In this document: piece by piece, positions 45,650 to 59,200 of the stretch
Position numbering within the stretch: position 1 is the first letter of the stretch
Layout: the number at the start of each line of letters is the position of its first letter
Origin: Pleurodeles waltl
Lineage: Eukaryota > Chordata > Amphibia > Caudata > Salamandridae
Length of the DNA stretch: 64,000 bases
Direction of reading: 5' to 3'
NCBI RefSeq assembly: GCF_031143425.1
Contig: NC_090437.1
Span: forward strand, 1,180,020,863-1,180,084,862
Position numbers and translations under genes: made by a program
Notes under the pieces: generated by a model
What the model was told of the DNA's origin: nothing
Seen by the model: only the letters and a program-made list of their open reading frames with translations
Databases searched by the model: none

Positions 45650-45987
45650 ATCTTTTCATTTCTTTTTTTGAACACAACTCATTTTCCTTAAGGAAAATGG
45701 GCTGCATTTGAAAAAAAAAGATTGCTTTTTTCAAAAGCAGTCACAGACATAGTGGTCTGCTGACCCCAGCAGGCCACCATCCCTGTGATTTTAGTGATTC
45801 CCAATGGGACCCAAATCAAGACCTACCTCATTAATATTCATGACGTAGGTCTATTTGCAACCCAATAGGAATCACAAAATATGTAATACACACATTTGCA
45901 CCTGAGTGTATAAGATTACCAAATAGCAAATCGCAAAAAATAAAAGATTTGGTAATCACAAACAAATACCTATATACATCTGGGCCT
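45650..45987. mobile_element. Hairpin-rich miniature element, left end truncated
   Basis: The right end reads (reverse complement) TAGGCCCAGATGTATATAGG, resembling the ends of the second Harbinger family at 37696. It contains inverted pairs CATTTTCC/GGAAAATG, TGAAAAAA/TTTTTTCA, GTGGTCTGCTG/CAGCAGGCCAC, GACCTAC/GTAGGTC and GATTACCAAAT/ATTTGGTAATC in sequence. The left terminus is not identifiable. Confidence 0.55.
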
Positions 45988-46129
45988 ATAAATTGTGGAG
46001 AGTGCAAAAACTCAGTTTTCTGTGTGTTGCATTTCAGATTGCATTATGTCATCCAGAAGCAATATTTCCAAGGTTAGAGTGAGATGCCAGGTGTCAGCTC
46101 TGAGAATACTTTCAGATGGTGCTAAGTAT

Positions 46130-47795
46130 CGTTACAATTTTGCTCCTTTCATAGGCTAACATAAGGGCTACCCTCATATTCTGTTTGAGTGGTAGCTGCT
46201 GATCTCAAAGGAGTAAGAAGGTCATATTTAGTATGGCCAGAATGGTAATACAAAATACTGCTGACTGGTGAAGTTGGATTTAATATTACTGTTTTAGAAA
46301 TAACACTTTTAGAAAGTGAACATTTCTCTGCACTTAAATCCTTCTGTGCCTTACAATCCACATCTGGCTAGGTTCAGTTGACAGCTTCCTTGTACATTCA
46401 CTCAGACAAACCCCAAACACAGGATTCTCAGCCACACTTGCATACATCTGCATTTTTAATGGGTCTTCCTGGGCTGGTAAGGTGGAGGGCCTGACACTTA
46501 TATGTCAAAGGACAGTAGCCTGCCCTTACACAAAGGACTGCCACACCCTCTACTGGGACCCTGGCAGACAGGATTGAACTGAAAGGGGACCTTCTGCACT
46601 TCTAAGCCACTCTTTGAAGTCTCCCCCACTTCAAAGGTGCATTTGGGTATTTAAACAGGGCCTCTGCCCCTACCAGCTCAGACACTTCCTGGAGAAGAGA
46701 ACCTGAACCAAACCTGCAACCTGCCAAGAAGAACTGCCTGGCTGCCAAAAGGACTCACCTTTCTGTGAAGGACTGCTGCCTTGCTTTTGCCCTGCTGCCT
46801 TGCTGCTCTCCGGCTGTGGTGGCAGTGCTCTCCAAGGGCTTGGATAGAGCTTGCCTCCTGTTCCCTGAAGTTTCAGGACCAAAAAGACTTAATTTCTGCA
46901 AGAAGAACTTCCTGTGCAGCAGAAATCGGCGCACAGCCGGCAGAAAACGACGCACAGCCTACATCGTGGTGAACAATTCACTGCATGCCGAACCGGAACG
47001 ATGCAGCCCAATTTCGCAAGGAGAAGATCGACGCAGCGCCAGCGTAGCACCCTGAAATTCCACGCAAGGCCCACTGGATCGATGCACAGCTGAGCTGGAA
47101 AGACGCAGCCCGACTTCCTGAGAGGAACTGACGTAGTGCCTGCCATGCATTAGAATTTTTCACGCAACATCTACCGCATCTACGCAGCCCCTGTGACTTC
47201 GCCCTGCCAGCACCAGATTTCAATGCATCGCCCCTGGGGTGTACGAAAACCCCGCAACCCGAAGAGAATCCAAGACCGAGCGCCGGAAATTGACGCAAAG
47301 CCCTCCCTGCGTGGAAAATAAATTACGCATCACCGTGTGCGGCCCAAGAAATCGACGCACACCTCGCTCCTCCTCTGCGGTTCCTTGTGGAGATTTTGAA
47401 CGCAAACCAGGTACTTTGTGCTTTCAAGAGACATTTGTTGCTTTTAAGAGACTAAAGACATATAATTTTTACAGTGATATTCCAAAATATACTTATTGCA
47501 TTTTAATCGTTTTGACCTGCATCTTATCAGATAAATATTATATATTTTTCTAAACACTGTGTGGTGTATTTTTGTGGTGTTTTACTGTGTTATTGTATGA
47601 TTTATTGAACAAATACTTTACACATTGCCTTCTAAGTTACGCCTGAATGCTCAGTGCCAAGCTACCAGGGGATGGGCACAGGATAATTGGAATGTGTGTG
47701 ACTTACCCTGACTAGAGTGACTAGAGTGAGGGCCCTTGCTTGGACAGGGGGTAACCTGACTGCCAACCAAAGACCCTATTTCTAATAGAAATGTA
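46130..47795 (+). repeat. Family X LTR-like repeat, copy C
   Basis: Shares the family order: CATAGGCTAACAT, CACTTTTAGAAAGTG, GTGCTCTCCAAGGGCTTG, a stretch full of CGACGCA-like motifs (46925-47350), TTTACACATTGCC, and an end CTATTTCTAATAG resembling the TCTAACA terminus. The short frames across 46900-47300 reflect the GC-rich CGACGCA part and are not genes. Confidence 0.6.
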
Positions 47796-48699
47796 CAAGA
47801 ATCTTCTACTGAAGGCCAAGGAGAGATTGAATTAAATTAGAGGATGTAGGTAAAATTTAATGCTTCTCAACTTGTCACTTACAACTGGGCTAATTCGTGG
47901 GTAAAGAATGGAGGAAATGGACGATACTTTGTCCTTTGACTTCTGTCAATGGATTCATTGGGGAGTACTGATGTCGAACAGACACATTGATGGCTTGACT
48001 TTGGCTGGAAAACAGAATTTAGAAACAATGTGCTAAATGGGAATCAGTAGAGTAATTTCTGAGAAAAGAGATCATTAAACACTTTAAACTTCTAGAATGG
48101 AGGTTGATTGAAAGCTGGTTGATAATTCTGAAATCATCCTGAACTCAGTAATGTCCAAAGTAGACATATATCATTGTTGAAATTATTTTGGTGACTTAAT
48201 CTGTCAATATTTGGACTTAGAAGTGCTTGCAGGTAGTTGATCTCTCCGTCAGTGAGGCAATTAAATGTTAGAATGCACATTTTCATCAATTCCAACAACA
48301 ACACTTCCACCTTGTGAAAACTGCAAATGCTACATTCTACAAATGAAGACTCCTGCAAATTCATGAGTAGCCATCTTTGTGAATCCCATGTAAGTCAGAA
48401 ATTTGTTTCAAGAAGGAGTGGTTAATGTGCAAATTTCAAGTGGATCATGGAGCTATGGAGGTGTATTGTGCAGTACTACGGAGCTATGTTAATATATTGG
48501 TGCCTTGAAACATTTAAGCAAGAAAGTCAGAGGTCCTCACAAGCTATTCCAGTTTATATGGAAATCCAACAATTTGCAAAGTCTGTCTCCTTGTAAAAGT
48601 TATCAGTAGTTCAAATTTTTGATCACAGGCCAACTATGTGATCTAATAGAAGTAGTCTTAATTCTAATAAATAATTTTTGTTGAGGTCATCAGATCTCT
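47796..48699. other. No gene or recognised repeat
   Basis: AT-rich sequence without recognisable features. Confidence 0.45.
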
Positions 48700-49710
48700 G
48701 ATTCAGCTCCAATCCATGTGCTTATTTCACCTATTTGATAAAATTCCTATACATTTGGTGGTGTAATTCTATTCTTTGATTGAGTTCATTTATCATCTGC
48801 CTATCCAATTTTAGGAAAATAGCAGGAAATTCACTTCTTGCTGGTATATTGTTTTTACATCTGTGATGGTTTTGGCATGTGAGCAAAGTCATATAGCAAG
48901 CAGGAAAGCACAATCATTTTTTACATGGCTATACGGCCAGTAGTGGACAGTGGGAGACCCCTCAGTAAGCCAATCCGGAATCACAATTCCATCAGCACTC
49001 TGATAAGGTTTATCTCCTACAAGTCCTGCTACAAAGGAATTCTAGCACTTTGCCAAATCAGTGAAAGGAGAGGGTCTGTACTGTCATTCTTTGTGTGTGT
49101 ACCTTTGTGATAAAGCAGCATGTAATTTGCATAAAACCAGACAACTGTATTCCATTGTCTAACAGATTACCCAATGAGTTGGCAAGAGTAACCGTCCACC
49201 AAAACCCATTTTAATCAATGCTTTAAATGAAAACCTCTAGTAAAGTGTGTCGAACACCTTCTCTAAATATAGTTTTTTGCATGCTGAGTGAGAGAATGAG
49301 AAGTGAGCTCTTTCCAATAGATGATGAACCTTGTGGCTGTTGAGTGAGGAGTTTTTCCCTGGGACAAAGTCATTCTGGTCCATATGCATTAGATCAGTGT
49401 TTACCTGCAAGTACCCATCAGCAAAGATTTTGTTCAATATTTTTGTAGTCAGTGCTAATTATGGCTAAGGATCTATAGGATGAGAGATGGATTGGATCCT
49501 GATCTGGTTTAGGTATTGGGACCGGCAGGGTCTCTGTAAAAGAAATGGGTAGGATGTCATGCCCATAGAGGCAGCCAAGAGCAGGACTAATTGATCAGGA
49601 AATTTATGGGTGAACTCCAGAGGGATTCCGTCAGAGCCAGGAGTCTTGCCTTTTGCTAGCCTTTGATCTCCTGCAGTGTGAATGGGGCATCAAGTTCCTC
49701 TGCCCTTTTC
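48700..49710 (-). pseudogene. L1-like LINE ORF2 fragment (minus strand)
   Basis: The minus strand reads, in patches, GIPLEF-like text near 49630, NKIFADGYLQVNTDL, HMDQNDFVPGK and VHHLLERAHFSF (49437-49237), then KVFDTLY: the L1 RT region around the palm. The frame is broken by stops on both sides. ORF1 remains of a minus-strand L1 lie at 52000-52910, so this is probably one element split by family X copy B. Confidence 0.6.
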
Positions 49711-49716
49711 CAAGCC

Positions 49717-51745
49717 TGTCAGCCTTAGAATGGTCTTCCCACAAACATTTTGCCTTACTCCTCCATGTTTTTCTGATCTTAATTTTGTGGGCCTTAAGTC
49801 TCTATGCCCTTTAAGACTATTAAACAGCGACAAAGTGTGTTTTCATAGTCCTCAACACATGGTAACCTTGGCTTATTCCCAATTACAATACTTAATTTAG
49901 TTATATGTCCAGAGTAAATCAGCACTACATGTCCCCAGGGCCTGTAAGTGAAACTAGTAGGCCTGCAGCACTTATTGTGAAACTCACTTAAGTAGCCTTG
50001 CAAACCTGTCTCAGGCCTGCCATCACAGCCTGTGTGGTCAGTTTCAAAATGCCATTTTCAACCTGGCAAGATAAACTTTTCCCTTTTAATAGATGTAAGT
50101 CACCATTGGGGTAGGCCCTAGACAGCCCAGAGGGCAGGGGCAGTGTTTTTAAAATGTAGGACACATACTCTTATGTTTTACATGCCCTGATAGTGAAAAA
50201 CTCTTAAATTCATTGCTTACTGTTGTAAAGGCTCCCTCTCCCATAGGATAGCATTGGAGTCAGCTTATTACATTTATTAAACTGTAAACATCCAAATGGG
50301 AACAGGTAAACAGTTCATGTTTGGTGTCTTTGGAATTGTAAAGAAAAATAATCTTTTATGGTGAAGTTGGATTGCTGATTACAATTTTAAAAATGCAGCA
50401 TTTAGAAAGTAGGCCTTTTCCTGCCTTAGCCATTCATTACCAGCTCTGGGTCACATGACTGGATGTAGTTGCCACTTGTTCTTTGTGTATTTCTCCTAGA
50501 ACACCACACATAATAGAGATCTTAAGTGTGCCTGTATGGCCATCACTGACAGGATGGAAGGGCAAAGTTAAAGCTTTTCCCACTTCAAAGGAGGAACCAG
50601 GTATAACTATTGGACCTCAGAAACCAACTCTTCGGCCGTGGACAAGTGGATACCATAGAAGAAGGACTGCTGTAGTGCTTTGCTGCTAAAAGGAACTGCT
50701 ACTCTACTTACTTGCTACTCTGGTGCTCTGCTGCCTGTTGCCCTGCTTGCTGAGAAGGAAGAATATATCTGTACTCTTTATCCAAGGCTGAAGTGACTCC
50801 AAGACTCAGCCAGCTGACCTCCTTTTCTGAGCTGCAGGAACATAGCAAGCTCTAGAGGCTTCCTGCAACTGCCCAGATTACCTTCTGCCTGGATCTACAA
50901 CTGGACCTGCCTGAACACTGCTGGCATCTCCTGAAGTGAGGTACTAACACCCAAGTGATGCCCCCCAGGTTCTAGACCCTAGGTACGGCCTCAGTTGAGC
51001 TTCCGTGAAGTTTCTTTGCATTTCACAAATGTGAACGGGCTCAGTGCCAAAATCTTGCTGCTCGCACTTATCACCAATGCAAGTTCTGATAAGCTAACTC
51101 TTTAAGCTACAGCATCGACCATCACAGTGACCACCATGACCATCTGCAATGTAGACAAGATCTTTGCGCTGAGCAATGATTGTCTGTGATGCCCAGCCTG
51201 TCCTTCGTGTTACTTCAATGGCCATCCGCGATGCTCTTCCATTGTGAATGGAACTCTTGGTGCTAGACTGAGGAGGTAAGCCTTTCACAGGGACAAGCCT
51301 AGTCCCTCTATCCAGCCTGCTCTGCATGGAATTTGGCATGAGCTTGTGACTTTCTCCTGGTCTTATTCAACCAGATAGCCACAAGTGAAGATTTGTGCTT
51401 TTAGGTGCTATTTTCAGTGAAATCTTTAAAATTGCATGCCTTCGGTTCTACTAATTGGATTTTTGTCATTTTGGTGTCAGTTTATTTATTAAGTTCTACT
51501 ATATTCATCTACATTGGTGTGGGATTATTCTTGTATTGAGTTTTCACTTTGTTACTGTTTGAAGTGCTGCCTAAACAGTTTACACATTGCCTCTGAGTTA
51601 AGCCTGACTGCTCTGTGCCAGGTTTTGAGAGGGTTAAGCACAAGTTAAGTTTAGGTTTGCTTGTGACTTCACCCTGACAAGGCCTGTGGCTACTACTTGT
51701 ATGGGGTTTCACCCCCTTCAAACAGTAACCCAGTTTCCCACACCA
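49717..51745 (+). repeat. Family X LTR-like repeat, copy B (longest)
   Basis: Begins TGTCAGCCTTAGAATGG and ends near GTTTCCCACA. It aligns with copy A along its 5' part and with copies 0 and E along the 3' part. It retains the intact site (GCACTACATGTCC, 49922) into which the 567-bp hairpin element inserted in copy A. About 2 kb with no open frame of note, so it looks like an LTR or other non-coding repeat. Confidence 0.62.
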
Positions 51746-51999
51746 GTTATGTGGGGGCAGCACTGCACTTGATCTTTTTCCTGGGCAACAGAGACATTGA
51801 TACTTGTCTTTCTGTTCCCTATTCACAGGACATCGAGATGGAAGACATTCCCCTGCTGTCTACCAGTTCCTAGCTAAGGTAGGATCAGTGATGATGAAGG
51901 ATTTTAGAATGCATGTAATTCTAAGTTTAGCCATGAACAGCAAGAAGTATTGGAAGCACATGTCATTGAGACAGCATTTAACGCCATAAATGAGACCCT

Positions 52000-52910
52000 T
52001 TGGTGTTGCATTGCTAAAGTGTAGTCCGTAAACAATGAGATCATTTGATTGTCCAGTTTAATAGGAGCAGAGTTTCTGGTCACATGCAGGATGATTACTC
52101 GGTTCTTTAAAGGAAAGATTTTGGTGACCACTAGCCATTAGGCCTAGTCTGGTGGTGGTTTCAGGCTGGGACACTATGAGCTCTTTACAGTGAGAAGAAA
52201 GGGTAAGTACACACATTTTGATCCAGTGCTCCATGAATGCAATAATGTTCTTCTCCCCGTACCCTCTTGAAGACCCACTACTTTTATGTTGCTATGCCAT
52301 GCTCTGCCTTGAACATCACCCGCAACACTGTTTTCTTTCAGATCTGATACTTATTGTTGTAATTGAGTTGTTTGTAGCTGCCTCTCCACAATGGTTTACT
52401 CTGATTGTGTTACCCTACTGCTCAGTTTTCAGTAGTTGTCATAAAAAAGTCCCACATCAAGCGGAATGATGTCAATCTTGGTAAGATCTGGAAGTTTCAA
52501 TTGCTTGCAGGATGGTGTCCAATTTGTCAGAGTGTCCTAGCAGTTGTGGTGGGAGCATCTGGTCAGTCTCCCATTTTTCTGTTAGGGCTAGTAGATGCTT
52601 TAGTGGTTTTTAGTCTGCCATGGTTTCTGTGGCATATAGGTGTGCAAAGGTTGCAGTTATTGAAAGGTGCTTCTGTGCTTAGAGTTGTGCTAGGTGGTAG
52701 ACCTAGTAAATATAGTTGGTATGTTTGGTAATGAAGGACTGTGGTCCTGAGCATGGGTCTGTTTGTCCAAAGTCTTCTAGCCCAGACTGGGAATGAATTG
52801 TCTCAGCAGCACAAGCAACCTGGTCATGAGGCTTTGAGGCACTGCAAAGATTTTGCCCCTTCTGCCCCAATGAACAGTTAAGCACTGTTAGAGAGCTTCT
52901 ATCAGAAAAG
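52000..52910 (-). pseudogene. L1-like LINE ORF1 remains (minus strand)
   Basis: The minus strand shows DKLDTILQAIE (about 52515), part of the L1 ORF1 coiled-coil region, and further along IKVVGLQEGTG (about 52290), the RNA-binding domain pattern. Many stops and frame changes. Upstream part of the same L1 as the ORF2 remains at 48700-49710. Confidence 0.55.
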
Positions 52911-53559
52911 GGTGTAAAAGCTCAAGCCAGGCAAGTTGCACATGAGAGTGGGTCATGAGAAATGAGGGAGGAGGAAGTTCTACAGCGTCAAGACTAATTT
53001 ACATATGGCTGGGTCCAAACTGGGGTGGCATGGTGAGCAAAAGAACAATGGATTTAACCCAGGTCTGTGACTGGGGGTGAGTGTTTGGAAGGTTTCATCA
53101 CTCATCCATCATCTTGTGTTGTTATGCCCTTCCTACACAAACTATGAAGGGCCACTTCTGTGATTGGTTGAGGTCCTGTACCCAGGAGTGACCTGTAAAA
53201 AGGTACACCACATCCCCTGAAAAGTGGTGGGGTGCTACACTGATTGCACCACCCACCAGAATAGCCTGTCAAACATGTGTAGGCCGGAAACTGCAGGCCT
53301 GTGGAGGCATAGCTGTGCTTGTGCTAAAGGTGGCATATGTCACTCTGTGGCTAACTCAAAGAAGGCCTTACACTACCCTAGAGCATTCCCAAAAGGGCAT
53401 AGCAGGTGGTAGGTGGACAGCAGGGCAGGTATCTAACGGTGTTCCATGTCCTCATAGGGAAGAACTCCAATGAGTTTGGATAGATTGGAGGGAAAGGTTT
53501 TGACACTTGGCCTCTTGGGGCCAAATCATTACCCCACTAAAGATTAAGATTCACGTTCC

Positions 53560-55830
53560 ACAGCCCCATGGCAGATAGGACCACAATTTAATGGACACAT
53601 CTGTGGTTCAAAGGGGAACCATTTGAACCTCCCACAACTTCAAAGGCACACTACAGTATAACTACTGCTGCCTCAATGCAGCAAGCTAGCGATACACTTG
53701 AAGGAACGTGGGACCGGAGACCCTAGACCGCATTATACACACTGCCAGAGGAATCTGTCATGCACAGGAGTATTCATTGCCCTTGGAAGGGACTGCACAC
53801 ACTTCCTGCATCGTGGCTGGCCTGTGCAGACTGCCTGTTGCTGTGTGGCAGTCTGAAGTGTGCTCTCCAAGGGCTTGTTGACCTGCCCCTGTCCTCCGTG
53901 TAGATCTCAGGGACATCAAAGACCTCTCGTGAGGGACCTACACCTTGTACCTGTATCATCTAGAGAGCGGTGCACTCCTAAGTGTCTACATTGTCTGCTG
54001 GATTCCATCTGGTAGCAGCAGTGTGAGCGTGGAACCAAGTATTTTGACTGGAGTCCGGATTTCCTGGTGTGGAGCCTTCAAAGTACTGTCCGCATTCAAG
54101 GAGTGTGGCATTTCATTGTGGGGCCATGAGACGCTTAAGCATCGTTTTGGTTGTGAGGGGATTCACTGGTTGCGGGACCCTGCGTGGCCTGCTTTTTTCA
54201 CCATGCCGCATTTCTCTCCTGTGACAAGCCGACTGTATGCTCATTGCATGTGGTGTCTGACTCACAGGTTACGATCCTTGGTGTTGGGGGTGTACCCGGA
54301 GCAGTGCTGCATTCTACCTCATGTGGCATCACTGAACTTGCCTCTCTTGTATGTGTCTGAAGTTGTCTGGTGTGACTCACGTCATCACACACCAGAGGTT
54401 GCGCCTCTTCAAGGGAGGTACTGCACTGGTAACTTTCTATGTGTGAGCAGAATTGTCTTGTGCAACTCAAGTGATAGCACACAAAACTTTGTGTTTCATT
54501 CCAGGGAGGTATGGCATTTGATCATTGTTCATGGGTAATCAGAATTGTCTGGTGTGACTAAGGTCATCGCGCACCAGATGTTGTGCTTCATTCCAGGGAG
54601 GCACGGAACTAGTGACACTTTGTGTGTGACCAGATTGTCTGGTGCCGCTTAAGTCATCGTGCACCAGACATTGTGCCTCATTCCAGGAACGTGCAGAATT
54701 GGTAACTGTTTGTGTACTGGAATGCCTGGTTTGGCACTATTGTGATCGGCGTGTGTCCTACAGTGACTCTCCCCCGTGCTTGGCAGACCTGGGCCAAGGC
54801 AAGAAGGCACGTTGCAGAGATCCTTGAGTAGACTCCTAAGTGGTGGCCAAACCTACAGTTGTTGATTGTTGCCTGTTCAGCCTGTTACCTATTCTTTCCC
54901 CTCACCTTTTCCCCCGAGACCCTGAATAAGTGTTACTCTGGCCGTGATTGGCCTAGTATGTGGGAAAAGGTTGCTTTCATCTCCAGCTCATTGGGGGCGG
55001 GGTAGTAGGGATTGGTTGCAGGGTGAAGGGAGGTTTGGGCCCACTTGGTCTGTGAGTACAGTGACAACTGACCTGCTGAATATCAGAGCATCACATTAGG
55101 GTGCTGAGAGTGTGTGCGAGTGCATGCTATTTGAGTCTGCCTGATATCCATGGCATCGCATAGCGGTCGGGAGTGAGTGTGTGGGAGTGACTGCCTGTGA
55201 TTGACTATACCGCATGTCGGTGTTGCCATACACATTGTTTCCTTGCCAAAAGACAATTACGATTGACACTGGTTTTTACACGTTCAGCCTGAGCCATGGA
55301 GCTATTTAAAAGTGCTGGAATTATCTGTGTGTGCACATTGCTGCTAACGTTGTGAACTGGAGTACACCCTAGAACTGTGTGATACTGATTTGGGTTACTT
55401 GCTGCAGTGGGTCTCATGCTGATGACATTTTGCATAAGGGGGCTGGGAGGGAATGTAGGATTTTTCCCAAGTGTACATATTACAATATTGTTTTTAAAAT
55501 GGTGGGCCTAGTACTGCTAGTGATATTTCTGAATGTGATTTATGCCCATATTTACATGATGTTAATGCTGTGTTAACTAATGTGCATGTTGAATAATTTT
55601 TTTCCTTATGCTACACCTGGTGTGAAGTCTCTTTTGTGAAGCTCAGTGTATTTATTGTACAAGAGTGCTGTGCCAATGCTTTATACTTTGCCCCTCTTAT
55701 ACGCCTAACTGCTCGGTGCCAAGCTACAGTGAGTGTAATCACCCACCCTGACAGGAGTGGTAGGTTCTGGCTGGCTAGGGCCTTGCCTCACCAACCTGAG
55801 CGTGCCACCTCCAACAGTAACTTTTTCAGT
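53560..55830 (+). repeat. Family X-related repeat, copy D, with internal 91-bp tandem repeats
   Basis: Shares GTGCTCTCCAAGGGCTTG and the CAGGGACATCAAAGACC segment with copy C, and a CGGTGCCAAGCTA/CACCCTGACAGG segment near its end. Middle part is expanded by tandem repeats. Open frames (53945-54538 and others) have no recognisable domains. Confidence 0.45.
54361..54725 (+). repeat. 91-bp tandem repeat, four copies
   Basis: Units starting ATTGTCTGGTG-like begin near 54361, 54451, 54543 and 54634, spaced 90-92 bp. Each contains ACCAGA..TTGTG and CATTCCAGGGAGG. Copies are diverged. Confidence 0.7.
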
Positions 55831-56275
55831 GGGACCAACCTGGTCCTTTTATCCAGCATGTGTTTCATGATGGTTGGTCTGACCTTCTGACTTTTATCCG
55901 GTATAGCACAACCAGATGACTGCGAGTGATGCTTTTCTCTTTTGCCTACCTAAAACTTTAAATTGCATATCTCCGGTTCTACTAATTGGATTTTTTGTCA
56001 TTTTGGTTTCATTTTATTTATTAAAATGTACTCTATATTTTCAATTTGATCTGGAATTTTTCTTGTGTCGTGTTTTCACTTTTTTACTGTTTGTGTGCTG
56101 CATAAATGCTTTACACAGTGTCTTTAAGCTAAGCCTGAATGTTTTTGTTCCAAGCTAAAAGAGGGTTAAGCAAGTGTTAATTTAGTGACTTTTGTAGTTC
56201 ACCCTGACAAGAATTGTGGTTGTTGCTTGAGTACGGTTTTCACCACATCACTCAGAAAGTAACTACATTTTTTTT
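55831..56275 (+). repeat. Family X LTR-like repeat, 3' part (copy E)
   Basis: Parallels 51290-51740 of copy B, including TCGGTTCTACTAATTGGATT-type text, TTATTTATTAA, AAGCCTGA and CACCCTGACAAG. Confidence 0.6.
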
Positions 56276-59200
56276 ATACTGGACTTGTATACTTACAGAC
56301 CAGGAGCAATGTTGAAAGAAGCCAGATGTTTACCCTTTGTTTTACTTAGACAATTGTAGTGACCAGTCCCACAGTACTTCCATACAACTTTGTAAGATGA
56401 TTAATGACCACATAGAGTACTACAGTCATTTTAGGGTCACACTTCCTGACAATTGTTGTACACAATACATCAGTTTACTAGTTTGATGGGGTGCTTCAGT
56501 GCTTTTGAAAGCCCAGGTGTTTTACTCAAGTGGAGCAGGTCCAATTGGGAGAGGGGGTGCACCCCCCACTATGTGCACTATTCAGATTAGTAAACATTGA
56601 TAAAAGTGGACGAAGAGGTACATTTCTCATGCAGCAGAACCCAGGGTGTTCTACCTCTGTGGTGTTGGGTTCTAGATCAGTCCACTCTGCCTCAGACATC
56701 CATGGCTCTGTGTTCAGAGACTGGCCAGTGCTGCTTCAGTGGCCATCTCAATGCCCATATGTGCTCTGACCCAGCCAAGCTAAATCCAGCCAATTAGATC
56801 CCGCCACCTTGCTTTCCTTGCCTTCATTGGTTCCTGTGCTTGTCACTTACTTTTCCTCCATTTCTATTGATGTTCACAGTATTTTCTTCCATTTAATAAT
56901 GCTGGATCCTTGTGTGCTTGCTGTTATCAGCATTCCAAGGCCCAAGTATTGTGTTCATCTGCTTTGGGTTCTGCACTCAAGAGTCCCCCCGGGGCAACAT
57001 GCCCTCACCAGTCTCTCCTGGGCTGAAGCAAGCACCCACATGAGTGCTCCCTTTTCTTGCGAGACTTGTGCTGGATTTCGGACACAATATCGATGCAATT
57101 TTAGGTGAGCTGGTATTGCAAGTCTCATGTGCCATAGTGCCCTGTTTTGTGACTTGCAGGGGCCTGCATGATTCTGGGACTATCAGGTGGTAATGCCTGT
57201 AGAGGAGATTGGACAGAAACATTTCCCTTTTAAGTCCACTTCAAGTAGTATATTTATGTTGGCTAATATTTAGATAATCTGATAGCTGAAAAGGAGTCAG
57301 TTGATACTGTCAGTCCAGTCTCTAAAACACAGGCGTTTAACTTAAAGACTCCACCCTTCTTGGGTTTAACTCGCACATATTTAAGAAGGCCCCCACTTGT
57401 CCCATTGATTAACTAGGTGTGGACTCTAATGCCCTTTCCATCTTAAAACACTGTCTTTGAGGAGCAAATTGTGCAGGCATGTTTGTGAGAGCAAGTATGC
57501 AAGAGTTACCCACTAATGAACCCCAATATATGTACCTGAAAATGCAGTCAGGCCTGCATCACCCAGTCCTGTCTGTCGAGAGCCTTCCATGACCACTGGG
57601 GTTACATGGGGAAACCCAAACTTCAGGATAATAGACATATGCATTTGGACTACTTCTGGGCCTATTATCTGGGTAAGTTGTTATTCGACTTCCCAACATT
57701 TCCAACCCTACCAGCCTTATCTATATTGAGTCATCCTCAGTTCATTTTGGATTTATTGTATTGTGATTTACAGTAACTCATCATGTATTGATTTTTAATA
57801 ACTTATAATTATTGCATCGTTTATTAATACATAGAAAACATCTGCTACAATCACACAGTTAAGAAAACAAAGGGAAAAAAGAGGAAATGCCCGCACAAAA
57901 TACTTAATCACCAAATATTAGCTAAATACCCATTGAAAGACATGCTGTAATTGGTCCATAAACAACTACTCATGTGAGGTGCATAGCTTCAACTTTTATG
58001 CACAGCATAATAGCCTCCTCACGGGCCTGGGCACCACTCTTGGTCTAACGGTTTCTTAAGAACTTTATACTATTGTCAAGTAATTCTACAGAGGTGCACA
58101 TAATATGAGACAGAACTTTTCAGACAAAACCAAAGAACATTCAGGCTTTTTTGCCACCCACTGCTGAGTCCCAGCCACCCTTCACATCTGCCATGTCCAA
58201 TTGTAATAAACATCTTAATAAGTGTATGCAAATTGATTTGTAGTTTAATACAAATACCTGTCGTGATTCCAAACGCTGGAAGTCCATCTTTTGGAACATT
58301 CTCCATACCAAGGCTCACCTGCTTCTCAAATTCTCATTGCGCCTGTAGGCAGAGCTGAGGGTGAGTATTACTAGCTTAATAAATAATAAATGCAAGCATA
58401 CCAAAGAAGGTGCTCTTTACTTTTCCTGTACTGGGCTTGACTTTAAGATGGATACATTCAAAATAAAAACAAAAACTGGAAGGAGGCAGTAATAAATAAC
58501 GTGAGCTATGTGACAGCACTAGAAGTCAGAAATTTGCTTTGATACAATTACCGCTCATTTCTGTCATTACTGCATGGCCCTAAATAAGTCCATTCGCATC
58601 ATGCTTAAGGAAGACTATTTGCTGTAACTGTGAGAAGCTCACCTTTATCCCTTCCCGCTTCACAGCTCTGGGATCGCACTTGGCCAAGTTCTACATTATA
58701 ACATACGTGAAGAAATGGGCCAAGTAATATTGGTAACTTTAATTACCTTACTTGCTGCATTATATGACCACCAGTTACTTCACAGTATATTAGCTTTCTC
58801 AATAAGCACGTCATAACACCTTTATGGATTATAAGTAACTTATATTGCACAACTACTCACCAAGCTAAATCTTACAACAACAAAAAAATATTAATCACAT
58901 AGGCGAAACCTAATGCATTAACCAATGCTTGTTTTGACTGGGAAGCCCATCAGCTGCGTGATGGCCACCGCTGTATTACATGGGAGAGACCGCAGTTCGC
59001 AGGAGGAGTCCGGTGGTGTGGTGCCATCTGCTCAGAATCATAGGATGTGTTAATATTATCTTAATTTTGCAGCATGTGTTCTAACTTCCAACAATGTAGA
59101 TTTTTGGTATTTTTCCACAGTAAATATTAAGAACATTACATTTTATTAAAGGTAGATTTTATTGCTCACTTGAGTTGAGTTTTATTCCAAATAGAGTCCA

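Noticed and set aside
53945..54538. 197-codon plus-strand frame
   Set aside because: Lies across the 91-bp tandem repeats of a family X-related repeat. No domain and no second copy to support it.
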